This document shows positions 34,955 to 44,138 of a stretch of 64,000 nucleotides of DNA, in pieces. Where the stretch lies: the NCBI GenBank assembly GCA_963815445.1, contig CAWFGV010000004.1, positions 462,430 to 526,429 of the forward strand. The letters run 5' to 3'. The notes beneath the pieces were generated by a model, which saw nothing but the letters and a program-made list of their open reading frames with translations, was not told the DNA's origin and ran no database searches. The translations under genes were made by a program, and so were the position numbers. The stretch comes from JANLYC01 sp963815445. Its GTDB lineage: Bacteria; Actinomycetota; Actinomycetes; Propionibacteriales; Nocardioidaceae. Position 1 is the stretch's first letter; each line of letters starts with the position of its first letter.

Positions 34955-37579
34955 CTACCCGCTCTCCACCTCGGTCGTGTGAGCCCGGGCGTCGGTGAGT
35001 GCCTCCTCCAAGGAGTACTCGGATCCACGCGCGAAGTTCCGCTGCCATGTGTCGGGTGGCAGCGATGCGCGGGCGTCGGCCAGACCCATCTGCCGCATCC
35101 AGGCTCCGTCCCCGATGTGCCTGTCTGGGGCCCCGCGGGAGGACTCGAACGCGTGAACTGCCCCGAGCAGCCGGGCCGCCCGCTCAACGTCTCCCTCTGC
35201 GGCGTGCACGGTGGCGAACGAGGCCACGAGGTCGAACGCCACCATGCGATGGCGGAGCCGGAGTACGCCGTCGACCATGCCCTCGAGTCGGGAGTGGGCC
35301 TCGGAGACCCGACCCCGCAGGACGAAGATGTTGTTGATCTCCAACGCAGCCCATGCCGTCGAGATCTCGTCACCGTCCTGGCGGGCCAGCTCGATGGCGT
35401 GCTCGTACGACTCGATGGCGCCTGCGTAGTCATGCTGAAGACAAAGGACGCGTGCCTTGAGGTTGAACAGCCAGAGGTCCTTCGGGTCGACGGCGATGCC
35501 CTCGTCGAACAGCCGCCGGGCGCGTTCGAGGTCTCCGTGGTCCCCGTGCCAGGCAGCCAGGTCGCGATACGCACCGCCTGTCACCTCCGGGTCACCGATG
35601 CGCAGACTGATCTCGAGCGCCTCCTCCAGTGCGCGCAAGTGTTCGGCAGCTGACCCGGGCGCCCTCATGTCGGCCCACATCAGCAGGGTCCCGCATCTCT
35701 CGACACTGTCCTCTCCCGAGTCCAGCTCGAGCGCACGACTGGTCCAGCGCAACGCATCGACGATGTTGCCGTGGTTCTCCAGGAACCAGCGCAGCTCAGA
35801 GCACAAGCGGAGCCCGATCCGTGCCCGGTCAGACTGCGCGGCTCGGCCATCCGGCGGAGGCAAAGTCCAGTCGAGCGCAGCCGCGAAGTTCGACTGATCG
35901 GCCGTGAGCAGGGCGATGGCACTGCGCTGGTTGGCGAGCCACATCTGCGGCGCCAGTCTCCTCGCCACCTCGAGGAAGTACGACGCATGCGCGTCCCGCA
36001 GAGCATCGTGCTCGCCCGCCTCGACCAGCCGTTCGAAGGCGAAGTCCGAGACAGTCCTGAGCAACCCGACGCGGGGCTCGTCGTCAGGGCCTTCGGACAC
36101 GAGTGCAAGAGATGCGTCGACGAGCTCGGATACCTCGTCGATGGGATCGTCGTGGGAGCCGGTCACGGCCGCGACGGCGGCGAGGTCGGACTCACCAACA
36201 AACACGCTCAGCCGCCGGAGCAGCGCCTGCTGGCCTTCGGACAAGAGGTCGTAGCTCCACGCGATGGTCTCGCGCATCGTTCGCTGCCGAGCAGGTCTGC
36301 CGGCTCCGATCGATGGCAGGTCGAGGCTGGACGAAAGCCTGGTCAGTATCGCCTTGGGGGACAGCGTCTTCGACCGTGCCGCCGCGAGCTCGATGGCCAG
36401 GGGCAGGCCGTCGAGGCGTCGACAGATGTCCCCGACCGCCTCAGCGGAGTCATGCGTGAGCGTGAAGCTGTCCTTGACCATCTTCGCGTGGTGACAGAAG
36501 AGCTCGACGGCTGCCGAGTCGCCGACGCCGACACCTTCCGAGGGCACCTCGAGGGGCGGGACCTCGTGCTCATGCTCCCCGAGCACATGAAGTGGCCGCC
36601 GGCTCGTGGTGATCACGCTGACGTTCACCGCCGCGCTCAGCAGCTCGGCGACCACCGCAGCGGCGCCGGGGATCTGTTCCAGGTTGTCGAAGATGACCAG
36701 CCGACGGGCATGAGCCAGGTCTGCCAGCAGCGCGTCTCGGGGCGAGCTCTCGGCCGGGATCCCCAGGCTGTCCGCCGCCTTCTTCCACATCGCCGACTCT
36801 GTGGATTCCGTGGCCAGCGAGACAAAGTGCACCCCGTCGGGGAACTGGTCGACCAGCTCAGCTGCCAGCGAGATGGCGACCCGCGTCTTGCCTGAACCCC
36901 CGACTCCGGTCAGGGTCAGGAGCCGTACGCTTGGGTTGAGGACGATTTCCCGCAGGGCGGCGATGTCGCCTGATCGCCCGATCAGCGGTGTGTTGTAGGT
37001 CGGCAGGCTCGAGGCCGAGCCCAGACTCTTGACCGGTGGAAATGAGGCGGGGGTTCCCGGCGCCGTGAGCTGGTAGAGATGCTCGTGCCCGTCCAGGTCC
37101 TTGAGCCGATGCGATCCCAGGTCCAGCAGACCGAGGTCGGCCGGCAACCCGTCCCGGACCAGCCGCTCGGTCGAGTCCGACAGCAGTACCTGTCCACCGT
37201 TTGCCGCAGCCGCGATGCGAGCGGCCCGGTGCACGTCGATACCGACGAAGCCGCCGTCATGCAGGATGGGTTCCCCGGTATGGAGTCCCATGCGGACAGC
37301 TACCTGAGCGTTATCAGGCCACGATGTGGCTGTCAGCTCTCGCTGCGCCTCAGCGGCGGCGCTGACGGCGTTTCGTGCGACGTCGAAAACCACGAAGAAG
37401 CTGTCGCCCTCGGTGCCCATCTCCTGACCGGCCCACCGGCTCCAGACGCCCCGCAAGATGCGGCGTTGTTCGTCGAGCGCCTGCCGGTAACGGTCACCGA
37501 GACGTTGCAGCAGGCGGGTGGAGGACTCGATGTCGGAGAACAACATCGTCACCGTGCGGGCAGGCAACGGGTGGTCCAT
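34955..37579 (-). CDS. Class III cyclase-AAA ATPase regulator (second paralogue)
   Basis: About 874 residues. An N-terminal class III cyclase domain (about 8-180) has both metal Asp (LFSDIESST; EGDSFFVVF) and a conserved VRMGLHTGEP loop. A NB-ARC/LuxR-type ATPase (about 205-500) has Walker A GVGGSGKTR and Walker B LVIFDNLEQ. A TPR-like helical C-terminus (about 600-874) completes it. Unlike the 21825 paralogue it has no zinc ribbons and its ATPase is more STAND-like. The start at 37579 is 6 nt after TGTAAT (minus strand). The open frame extends to 37768. Confidence 0.85.
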   Translation of the reverse strand: MDHPLPARTVTMLFSDIESSTRLLQRLGDRYRQALDEQRRILRGVWSRWAGQEMGTEGDSFFVVFDVARNAVSAAAEAQRELTATSWPDNAQVAVRMGLHTGEPILHDGGFVGIDVHRAARIAAAANGGQVLLSDSTERLVRDGLPADLGLLDLGSHRLKDLDGHEHLYQLTAPGTPASFPPVKSLGSASSLPTYNTPLIGRSGDIAALREIVLNPSVRLLTLTGVGGSGKTRVAISLAAELVDQFPDGVHFVSLATESTESAMWKKAADSLGIPAESSPRDALLADLAHARRLVIFDNLEQIPGAAAVVAELLSAAVNVSVITTSRRPLHVLGEHEHEVPPLEVPSEGVGVGDSAAVELFCHHAKMVKDSFTLTHDSAEAVGDICRRLDGLPLAIELAAARSKTLSPKAILTRLSSSLDLPSIGAGRPARQRTMRETIAWSYDLLSEGQQALLRRLSVFVGESDLAAVAAVTGSHDDPIDEVSELVDASLALVSEGPDDEPRVGLLRTVSDFAFERLVEAGEHDALRDAHASYFLEVARRLAPQMWLANQRSAIALLTADQSNFAAALDWTLPPPDGRAAQSDRARIGLRLCSELRWFLENHGNIVDALRWTSRALELDSGEDSVERCGTLLMWADMRAPGSAAEHLRALEEALEISLRIGDPEVTGGAYRDLAAWHGDHGDLERARRLFDEGIAVDPKDLWLFNLKARVLCLQHDYAGAIESYEHAIELARQDGDEISTAWAALEINNIFVLRGRVSEAHSRLEGMVDGVLRLRHRMVAFDLVASFATVHAAEGDVERAARLLGAVHAFESSRGAPDRHIGDGAWMRQMGLADARASLPPDTWQRNFARGSEYSLEEALTDARAHTTEVESG

Positions 37580-37619
37580 GCCCTCATTACAGTCCAGCGA
37601 CCGCTCGGGCGCCAGGAAT

Positions 37620-37811
37620 ATGGACCTTGCGACATGCCCGAACGGGGCGTTCAATCGCGAGGAACTCACGGTCGGGTCAGCGCGCGAGGACGACGGCACC
37701 CGTGGGACCTTGCACTTCGAGGGTCTCTGGTACGGACCGGATGCCTCCGGGTTCACGATCCGGGGCACCGTCGACGGCAGGACGATCAGGCTCGCCGTCC
37801 CTGCCCGGTAG
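37620..37811 (+). CDS. Possible small protein, 63 residues
   Basis: Frame from ATG 37620: MDLATCPNGAFNREELTVGS, then a beta-rich tail LHFEGLWYGPDASGFTIRGT and VDGRTIRLAVPAR. The pattern looks like a real all-beta domain, and the gene is divergent from the cyclase gene with 40 bp between starts. The Shine-Dalgarno sequence (AGGA, 2 nt from ATG) is weak. It may be longer (from 37518) but would then overlap the other gene. Confidence 0.4.
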   Translation: MDLATCPNGAFNREELTVGSAREDDGTRGTLHFEGLWYGPDASGFTIRGTVDGRTIRLAVPAR

Positions 37812-37845
37812 GTTCGGGGCTGGCTCCGGCCGACCGTTCTCGCCG

Positions 37846-38523
37846 CTACCGTGCGCTCGCCGGGTCCCGTGGACCTCCCGGTTTGACGAGGCCCGATTCG
37901 TAGGCGAACACAACCGCCTGGCTGCGACTGGTCAGGTCGAGTTTGGTCAGCACCCTCGATACGTGTGTCTTGACGGTCGTTTCGCTCACCGACAGCGCCC
38001 TGGCGATGTCGGAGTTCGACAAGCCGACGGCGATGTGGGAGAGCACCTCCGACTCTCGGCCCGTGAGCGAGTCGAGCCTGCTCCGGTCAGGACTCGCCAC
38101 CCGCGGTGCGAAGGTCTCGATAAGCCGTCGCGTGACGGTTGGACTGAAGAGAGCCACACCCTCGTTGGCTGTGCGCAGCGCGGCCAGGAGCTGTTGCTCT
38201 GATGCGTCCTTGAGCAAAAACCCGGTGGCACCCGCGCGCAGGGCCTCGAAGACGTACTCGTCGAGATCGAACGTCGTGACCACCAGCACGGCCGGCGCCG
38301 GCTCGGTACGGACGAGTGCTCTCGTCGCCGCGATGCCGTCCAGGCGGGGCATCCGAACGTCCATCAGCACGACGTCAGGCGACAGTTGCCTCGCCAGCTC
38401 GACCGCCTCGACGCCATCAGCGGCCTCGCCGACGACATCTAGGTCGTGTTCGGTCTCCAGGATCATCCGGTATCCAGTCCTGATGAGCCGCTCGTCGTCT
38501 GCGATCAGGATCCGGATCGTCAT
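37846..38523 (-). CDS. NarL/LuxR-family response regulator
   Basis: The 225-residue regulator has a receiver domain with the acidic pocket DDE (9-11), phospho-acceptor Asp55 (LMDVRMP) and the conserved TTFDLDEYV region. A C-terminal LuxR HTH (about 145-215; LTGRESEVLSHIAVGLSNSDIA and TVKTHVSRVLTKL) would bind DNA. Its ATG overlaps the stop of the upstream kinase (ATGA, 38520-38523), so it pairs with that kinase. Confidence 0.95.
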   Translation of the reverse strand: MTIRILIADDERLIRTGYRMILETEHDLDVVGEAADGVEAVELARQLSPDVVLMDVRMPRLDGIAATRALVRTEPAPAVLVVTTFDLDEYVFEALRAGATGFLLKDASEQQLLAALRTANEGVALFSPTVTRRLIETFAPRVASPDRSRLDSLTGRESEVLSHIAVGLSNSDIARALSVSETTVKTHVSRVLTKLDLTSRSQAVVFAYESGLVKPGGPRDPASAR

Positions 38524-39671
38524 GATGCGGGCTCGGGGCACGGGAGTCGGGCTCGAACACCGAAGCCGCCCCCAGGCTCCGACCCGGCGTCGAAAGCGCC
38601 TCCGAACAGCTCCACGCGCTCACGCATGCCGATCAACCCGTGACCGTGATGATCACCACGCATGCCAGGCCCGTCGTCGACGACCTCGATCGCGACCGCA
38701 TCGGACTCGTACCTGAGCCGCAGGTGCGCAGCGCTGCCTGGTGCGTGCTTGAGCGCGTTGGTCAACGCCTCCTGCGCAATCCGGTATGCCGACAGCTCGA
38801 TGGCCGGCGCGAGCTCACGCGGGTCGCCTTCGACGACGAGGTCGACCGTCGCGCCAGAGGCCCGGGCTTGCTCGACCAAGCCTTCGAGCTCGTGGAGCTT
38901 GGGCTGAGGCGAGAGCGGGAGGGCTACGGGCTGGGTCTCTCGCAGGATTCCCAAGAGTCGACGCATCTCGTCCAGACAGTTCGTCGCGACTCCTTCGATG
39001 GCATCGAAAGCCCCCCGGGCGGCTCGCGGGTCCTGCTCCAGCTTGCGGCGGCCCCCGCGCGCCTGGAGAACGACGACGCTCATCCCGTGAGCCACGACGT
39101 CGTGCAGTTCACGGGCGATGCGAGCTCGCTCGGAGATCGCGATCTCGCGGGCACGCTGATCGGCCACATCGCGTTGGCGCTGCATCTCGTCGGCGCGGCC
39201 GCGATTCCGCCGCACGACAATGCCGGCGAGCACGATCACGCCGCCGAAGACCACCACCGTCACGGCTTCTCCGAACGGATCCTGCGGGTCCTGCAGCCCA
39301 AGCAGCACCGCGAACACTGCGGTGGCAAAACCCGACACCGTGGCTGAACGCCACGATGAGGCGTAGGCCGCCAGGCTGTACAGCGCGATGATCGAGATGA
39401 GGACCTCGCCGTAGGTGTTGGGTTGGATGGCAACCAACGGCTGGAACGCCAACAGTCCGAACACGAACGGCGCCACCACGAGCGGCAGGACCCGCCGCCA
39501 CGTCAGCGACGCACCGATGAAGCCCATCACCGCGAGGTGGACCGAGGTCGGTCCGGACGCGGTGGTGCGTTCGAAGGCGTACGTGGTGAAGAGCTCCGCG
39601 ACTGAAAGGGTCGTCAGCACCGATGACAGGGCAACGTCCGAGCGGGACGGCGCGCGCAGCACCGCTGACAT
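38520..39671 (-). CDS. Sensor histidine kinase (HisKA_3/NarX type)
   Basis: The 383-residue kinase has five or so N-terminal transmembrane helices (about 15-155), a HisKA_3 dimerisation domain with His190 (RIARELHDVVAHGMSV), and an HATPase_c domain (AYRIAQEALTNALKHAP, VVDDGPGMRG, GHGLIGMRERV). It has no large extracytoplasmic loop, so it senses membrane or intramembrane stimuli, as in DesK-like and drug-responsive kinases. It is coupled to the downstream response regulator. Divergent from the membrane-protein gene at 39815, which could be its target. Confidence 0.93.
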   Translation of the reverse strand: MSAVLRAPSRSDVALSSVLTTLSVAELFTTYAFERTTASGPTSVHLAVMGFIGASLTWRRVLPLVVAPFVFGLLAFQPLVAIQPNTYGEVLISIIALYSLAAYASSWRSATVSGFATAVFAVLLGLQDPQDPFGEAVTVVVFGGVIVLAGIVVRRNRGRADEMQRQRDVADQRAREIAISERARIARELHDVVAHGMSVVVLQARGGRRKLEQDPRAARGAFDAIEGVATNCLDEMRRLLGILRETQPVALPLSPQPKLHELEGLVEQARASGATVDLVVEGDPRELAPAIELSAYRIAQEALTNALKHAPGSAAHLRLRYESDAVAIEVVDDGPGMRGDHHGHGLIGMRERVELFGGAFDAGSEPGGGFGVRARLPCPEPAS

Positions 39672-39814
39672 GCCGCGATTCTAGGCCCGCACACAACACC
39701 TGACGTCCTCCTAAGGAAGTACGCCGGCCTGCTGAAGGTCCTCAGAAAGCCTGACGACGCTTGACTACCCGATCTCTAGCGTCGACCTAATGCTCCATCG
39801 ATCGAGGAGGAACC

Positions 39815-40507
39815 ATGGATGTTGATCCGGAAAAGACGAACCTGCGGACGAAGTTGGCAGGGGTATCAATGCTGCTGGGTGGGGTCTGCTTGATGATCCC
39901 GCCGTTCCTCGGCCCACCCAATGGAAGCAACAGCACCCGACAGCGGCTCAACGATCTGGCGGCCAGCCCGGGGCCGACCTTGGCGAAGTCGCTCGTCTTC
40001 CAGGCGGCCGTGCTGCTCCTCCTGCCCGGTGTCGTGGCGATCGTCGGTCGTACGCGCGGGCGCGGCAGCGGCGCGGTCGTGTCGGGCGGCGTGGTGTACG
40101 GCGCGGGCCTGGTCGGCGCGTTCACGTTCATGGCGATGTCAGGGGCCGAGGTCTCGCTCGCTGGTGACGGCCCGATCAACAACACCCTGGTGGATGCTGC
40201 GGATCGTCTCGGCGGCAGCCCCGCGGCCGTGCCGGCGCTCATCCTTGCGTTGTTGCTCTTCCACCTGATTGGTCTGCCGTGGTTGACCTTCGGCATGGTG
40301 CGCGCCCGGCAGATCCCGTGGCTGCTAGCCGCCGTCGCGACCGTCGGCACCGCCTGCGCTTTCTTCGGGAGCGGGACGACAGTGGAAAGTGTGGGATGGG
40401 TCGTGCTCGGTCTGGCCATCTCCCGCATCGGCTGGACGGTGGCCCGTTCGGGCGAGCCGGTGGTCCAACCCAGTCCTGCGCCGGAGCACGCGTCCGTCAC
40501 CGCCTGA
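39815..40507 (+). CDS. Polytopic membrane protein of unknown function
   Basis: The 230-residue protein has about six hydrophobic segments (about 12-32, 55-78, 84-105, 135-155, 165-183, 188-207). It follows a strong RBS (GAGGAGGAACC, 4 nt from ATG). It has no recognised domain. It is divergent from the two-component system with 143 bp between starts, a common arrangement for a regulated or sensed membrane protein. I call no function. Confidence 0.7.
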   Translation: MDVDPEKTNLRTKLAGVSMLLGGVCLMIPPFLGPPNGSNSTRQRLNDLAASPGPTLAKSLVFQAAVLLLLPGVVAIVGRTRGRGSGAVVSGGVVYGAGLVGAFTFMAMSGAEVSLAGDGPINNTLVDAADRLGGSPAAVPALILALLLFHLIGLPWLTFGMVRARQIPWLLAAVATVGTACAFFGSGTTVESVGWVVLGLAISRIGWTVARSGEPVVQPSPAPEHASVTA

Positions 40508-40644
40508 CCCGCGGCCCCGGCCGACGGAATCGATTCCTCGGAGCTCATCGGGAGCGTGCCGCCGCCTCGATGAGATCCGTCGGGTCGACAGCAGGTTGCA
40601 GCGACATCAGACTGGGGACCAGATGGCAAGGAGAGGAGCCGGTG

Positions 40645-41046
40645 ATGGCTGCAGGCACGAAGGAAGACCCGTGGCAACTGACGACGGCACCTGGCAGTTC
40701 GTCGTACACGATGTACCGCGACGACGAGGGCGACCCTCCCGTGCTGGTCTGCCAGGTGGGGTCGACGAAACTGACGTATGACGCGCGTGCCATCGATGAT
40801 CTCGCGGTCTGGCTGCGTGACCAGGGCGGCTGGGTGGATCTCGGCGCCGCAGACGAGAAGAAGCCGGCGAAGGAAGGCACCGTAGAGGCCTTCGGTCGCT
40901 CACCGGACAATCCTGTGGGGGGATGGTACGGGCGGCGCAACGGCTACCGGGGCCGCTTCGGCATGTACCTTCCGCCACTCCTCGAGGAGCTCGGGCTGGT
41001 CGAACTTACGCACGACGCTCGGAACAACCGGGTCCGCGCCGTCTGA
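40645..41046 (+). CDS. Conserved hypothetical protein (DUF6855-like)
   Basis: The 133-residue protein matches a family I remember as DUF6855: GTKEDPWQLTTAPGSSSYTMYRD at the start, LVCQVGSTKLTYDARAIDDL in the middle and YRGRFGMYLPPLLEELGLVELTHDARNN at the end. No catalytic motif or role is known. A GTG at 40642 is in frame; an AGGAGAGGAG run lies just before it. The assignment to a DUF number is from memory. Confidence 0.7.
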   Translation: MAAGTKEDPWQLTTAPGSSSYTMYRDDEGDPPVLVCQVGSTKLTYDARAIDDLAVWLRDQGGWVDLGAADEKKPAKEGTVEAFGRSPDNPVGGWYGRRNGYRGRFGMYLPPLLEELGLVELTHDARNNRVRAV

Positions 41047-41058
41047 CGATTCAGCGGA

Positions 41059-41841
41059 TCAGTCGCGGGTCCGAAGGCGGCCGACAAGGCTGCGCAGGTT
41101 GATGCGACCGGCCACCACCGCTCCAGCGACATCGGCGAGCTTGCGGTTGTGGTCGCGGGCGTGCAACCGCAGTGCGCTGTACGAGGCGGTCATGTCGAGC
41201 CCAGCGAACTCAGCGATGATGCCCTTGGCCTGTTCGATGACCACGCGGCTGTTCAACGCGGTCTGCAGCTGCTCCGCCAGCTGGGCGGCTCGCGCGAGCG
41301 AACGCTGCTGAAGGACGGCGATGGTCGCCACGTCGGCCAGCGCCTGGGCGATGCGCTGCTCTTCAGGGCTCAGCGCGGGAGCATCGGCACGGAAGAGGTT
41401 GAGCCCGCCGATGGTCTCGTTGCGCAAACGCATCGGCAGTGCGTGAACCGACGAGAAGCCCAGCTGACGGGCAGCGTCGGCGAACCTCGGCCAGCGGTCA
41501 TGGGTGCTGGCGATGTTCTCGACGTTCACCGGTGAGGCGTTGCGAATGCAGTCCAAACAGGGACCCTCGTCGTTTTGCAGCTGGAGCAGCTCGAGCAGCC
41601 TGGCCTCTTCGCTGGAGGACGCAACGATCTGGAGCCGGCCTCGCGGATCAGGAATCATCAAGGCGGCGGCCGTCGTGTTCAACAGCTCGACACAGGCCGC
41701 GATCAGGCTGTCCATCAGCTCGACCACGTCGAAGTCGTCCACAAGGGTGTCTGCCAGCATGACGAACCGCTCGGCGAGCATCGCGGTCCGGTCCGACCCG
41801 AGGGCCGACAGTCCAGTCGTCCTCCGGTGGGTGTCGCTCAT
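41059..41841 (-). CDS. GAF-ANTAR domain regulator
   Basis: The 260-residue protein has an N-terminal GAF domain (about 25-165; TLVDDFDVVELMDSLIAACVELL, GPCLDCIRNASPVNVENIA) and a C-terminal ANTAR domain (about 185-245; QLQTALNSRVVIEQAKGIIAE, SYSALRLHARDHNRKLADVA) that binds RNA hairpins and prevents transcription termination. Its ATG overlaps the stop of the other GAF-ANTAR gene (41838-41841), so the two are co-transcribed and may act together. Confidence 0.92.
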   Translation of the reverse strand: MSDTHRRTTGLSALGSDRTAMLAERFVMLADTLVDDFDVVELMDSLIAACVELLNTTAAALMIPDPRGRLQIVASSSEEARLLELLQLQNDEGPCLDCIRNASPVNVENIASTHDRWPRFADAARQLGFSSVHALPMRLRNETIGGLNLFRADAPALSPEEQRIAQALADVATIAVLQQRSLARAAQLAEQLQTALNSRVVIEQAKGIIAEFAGLDMTASYSALRLHARDHNRKLADVAGAVVAGRINLRSLVGRLRTRD

Positions 41842-42557
41842 GTGTCCTCCTTCGACAACCGTCGACGTCGGTCCACGATCTCCGCCGCGAACTCGTCGAT
41901 GGGAATGCCAGCGCTGTAGGCAGCTGCACGCAGGTTGAGCATCGCGTCACCGATCGGGACCCGCAGCTGCTGCGTGATCATGCCTGCGGCCTGATGGACC
42001 ACCCAGTGGTAGGTGGCCCCCGGTGGCTCGGTGCTCGCGTGGTCCGCATGCAGCTCGAGGACGGCGTTCGACGCGTCGTCGGCAGCCTTCCGTACGCGGT
42101 GCATCTCATCGCGGGTCAGCGGACCAGGTTCGCGGCGGTAGAGGTCGATGGCCCCCAGCGCAAAGGTGCCGGCGGTGAGCGGCAGCCCGAAGATCGCCCC
42201 GATCCCCGAGGACGCCGCTTCCGCCCGGAAACCGGGCCACCGGCTGCCCTCTCCCGACGTGGACGAGAGGTCGGGGACCAGAACGGGACGACGTGTGGAG
42301 ACGGCATCGAAGCACGGGCCTTCGCCCAGGCTGAACTGAAGCTCCTCCACCCGGGCAGCCGTCGTATCACTGACCCAGATCGTGCCGGCGAAACCACGAC
42401 TGGTCAGCACCGATACGCCACCCCCGTCTACACGGACGTCCTCGATGCAGCTGGCGCAGATGCGCCCGATCTCCGTGTTGGAGTCGTCGGCGTCCCATCC
42501 CGCTGACGGCGTCTCAGGACCTGCCACGCCACCACCGCCGATGAAGATTGAACGCAT
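41838..42557 (-). CDS. GAF-ANTAR domain regulator, upstream partner
   Basis: The 239-residue protein has a GAF domain (about 25-165; GPCFDAVSTRRPVLVPDL, FGLPLTAGTFALGAIDLY) and a C-terminal ANTAR domain (about 175-230; WVVHQAAGMITQQLRVPIGDAMLNLRAAAYSAG). It probably regulates transcripts by antitermination in response to a GAF ligand. It is first in the two-gene operon. No strong RBS precedes ATG 42557. The HATPase gene is divergent, with 145 bp between starts. Confidence 0.9.
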   Translation of the reverse strand: MRSIFIGGGGVAGPETPSAGWDADDSNTEIGRICASCIEDVRVDGGGVSVLTSRGFAGTIWVSDTTAARVEELQFSLGEGPCFDAVSTRRPVLVPDLSSTSGEGSRWPGFRAEAASSGIGAIFGLPLTAGTFALGAIDLYRREPGPLTRDEMHRVRKAADDASNAVLELHADHASTEPPGATYHWVVHQAAGMITQQLRVPIGDAMLNLRAAAYSAGIPIDEFAAEIVDRRRRLSKEDT

Positions 42558-42702
42558 GCCGGAGCGACATGCGGAACTGTTGCCACTCTAGACCGTGCGT
42601 GTTCTCGGCGCTGAGGCATCGTGGGCGGTAGCATCGCCGGGACCGTGCTGCCGTCTGGACCTCACGCTGCCACTCGGTCCCTGTCCGACGATCGGGAGCG
42701 CA

Positions 42703-43083
42703 ATGACGGAAAGCGTCGCCTTGTTCGAGCGCAAGGCATGGTCGGCCCGGCACGATCACGTGTCCGAGGCTCGTCGTTTCGTTGCCGATCGTCTCTCCGA
42801 GTGGCAGGTTGCCTCCGCAGTGGACTCCGCTGTCCTCGTGGTCAGCGAGCTCAGCACGAACGCGGTGATTCACGCACAGACGTCGTTCAGCGTCCACGTC
42901 AGCTGGAACGGTGAGGTCGTCCTGGTCCAGGTGACCGACGGGTCGTCCCTGCCGCCAGCCATCAACCGCACGGACAACGGCACGCAGGGGGGCCGTGGTC
43001 TGGTGGTCGTGGACGCTGTGGCCGAGCAGTGGGGCTCGATCCCACTGGCCGAGGGCAAGACGGTCTGGGCGACGTTGCGTTGA
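42703..43083 (+). CDS. Anti-sigma factor-like HATPase_c protein
   Basis: The 126-residue protein is an RsbW/SpoIIAB-type serine kinase module: AVLVVSELSTNAVIHAQTSF carries the N-box, VQVTDGSSLPP the G1-type box, and GGRGLVVVDAVAEQWG the G2 box. It probably phosphorylates an anti-sigma antagonist or binds a sigma factor. GGGAGC precedes ATG 42703; an open frame extends upstream to 42595. It faces away from the two GAF-ANTAR genes. Confidence 0.88.
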   Translation: MTESVALFERKAWSARHDHVSEARRFVADRLSEWQVASAVDSAVLVVSELSTNAVIHAQTSFSVHVSWNGEVVLVQVTDGSSLPPAINRTDNGTQGGRGLVVVDAVAEQWGSIPLAEGKTVWATLR

Positions 43084-43203
43084 GCGAGGCAGAGCCGGAC
43101 TCCGCCGCCACGCGAGGGGCGTAGGTGGCGTGAGGGGTGGGGCGGGGCACCGAGAGGAGTTCCGTCCCACGCCGGTCCGTAACGCGGCTGGACGCTCGTG
43201 GTG

Positions 43204-43794
43204 TCAGTTCTCCGGTTCGTTGTCGCCAGGCGGGGCCGCCAGCTGGCGGAGCGTCGCAGTCAGCTCGTCGACCTGCGGAGCCTCTCCGGTGACGAGGGCC
43301 TGCAGGATCAGCCCGTCGACGTAGGCGCACATGGTGACGATCGTCCTGGGATCGTCGGTCCAGGATCCGACCAGGGTGGCCAGGTCGGTCATCCAGCGCC
43401 GCGCCGCAGGTCGTAGGGCGGGTGTGCGAGCGGCGTACAGGAACAGCTCGAACTCAGCGATGCAGCGCGACCGGTCGGTCTCGAAGTCCGTGACCAACCA
43501 GTCGGCCAGCGCGTGCACGGGGTCGTCGGCGGCGCTGACTTCGACCAGCGCCAGATGACTTTGCTCGTCGGCGTGCAGGAGAGCGGCCTCGAGCAGGTCG
43601 TTGATCGACGCGAAGTGATACGCCGCCGAGGTTGCAGGAAGGCCCGCCACCCGAGTCACGTTGCGGTGCGTCACCTTGCCCACTCCTTCGCGCTCGATGA
43701 CGTCGAGCGTGGCCTCGATGAGGGCAGCCCGGGCTCGTTCTCCACGGGCCTGCCGCCCGTCGACGCGCTTCTTCGGAGCCGCCGGCTTCGTCAC
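43204..43794 (-). CDS. TetR-family transcriptional regulator
   Basis: The 196-residue protein has an N-terminal HTH (about 20-70): RAALIEATLDVIEREGVGKV, HRNVTRVAGLPATSAAYHF. Its GTG overlaps the stop of the upstream SMR gene (GTGA, 43791-43794), so the pair is co-transcribed and translationally coupled. The classic role would be repression of the efflux pump until an inducer binds; a palindrome just upstream of the SMR gene (44139-44154) is the candidate operator. Confidence 0.93.
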   Translation of the reverse strand: MTKPAAPKKRVDGRQARGERARAALIEATLDVIEREGVGKVTHRNVTRVAGLPATSAAYHFASINDLLEAALLHADEQSHLALVEVSAADDPVHALADWLVTDFETDRSRCIAEFELFLYAARTPALRPAARRWMTDLATLVGSWTDDPRTIVTMCAYVDGLILQALVTGEAPQVDELTATLRQLAAPPGDNEPEN

Positions 43795-44120
43795 CCTGCA
43801 GTGCCGCCCAGTTCGAGTGCGGCAACCCCGATCACGATGGCGAAGAGTCCGGCGGTCTGGACCGAGGTCAGGCGCTCCCCGAACCAGAGCACGTCGGCGA
43901 CGACGATCAGCGACAGGCCGATCGCCGACCACAGTGCGTAGACGATGCCGATGCTCATACCGCGCGTGAGAAGCACGGCGAGCAGCCAGAACGACAGCAG
44001 GTAGCCGGTGACGACGATCCCCGAGGGGATCAGCCGGCTGAAGCCGTCGGACATCTTCAGTGCGATCGTCGCGGCTACTTCGGTGAGGATCGCTGCGATG
44101 AGCAGCGCCCAGCTGAGCAT
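43791..44120 (-). CDS. Small multidrug resistance (SMR) efflux protein
   Basis: The 109-residue protein has four transmembrane helices, an N-terminal membrane Glu (ILTEVAATIALK, Glu14) and the conserved YALWSAIGL segment, matching EmrE/SugE-type SMR transporters. These proton-driven dimers export lipophilic cations or guanidinium. GGAG lies 6 nt before ATG 44120. The GTG of the TetR gene overlaps its stop. Confidence 0.95.
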   Translation of the reverse strand: MLSWALLIAAILTEVAATIALKMSDGFSRLIPSGIVVTGYLLSFWLLAVLLTRGMSIGIVYALWSAIGLSLIVVADVLWFGERLTSVQTAGLFAIVIGVAALELGGTAG

Positions 44121-44138
44121 GATGAACTCCTAAAGAAC

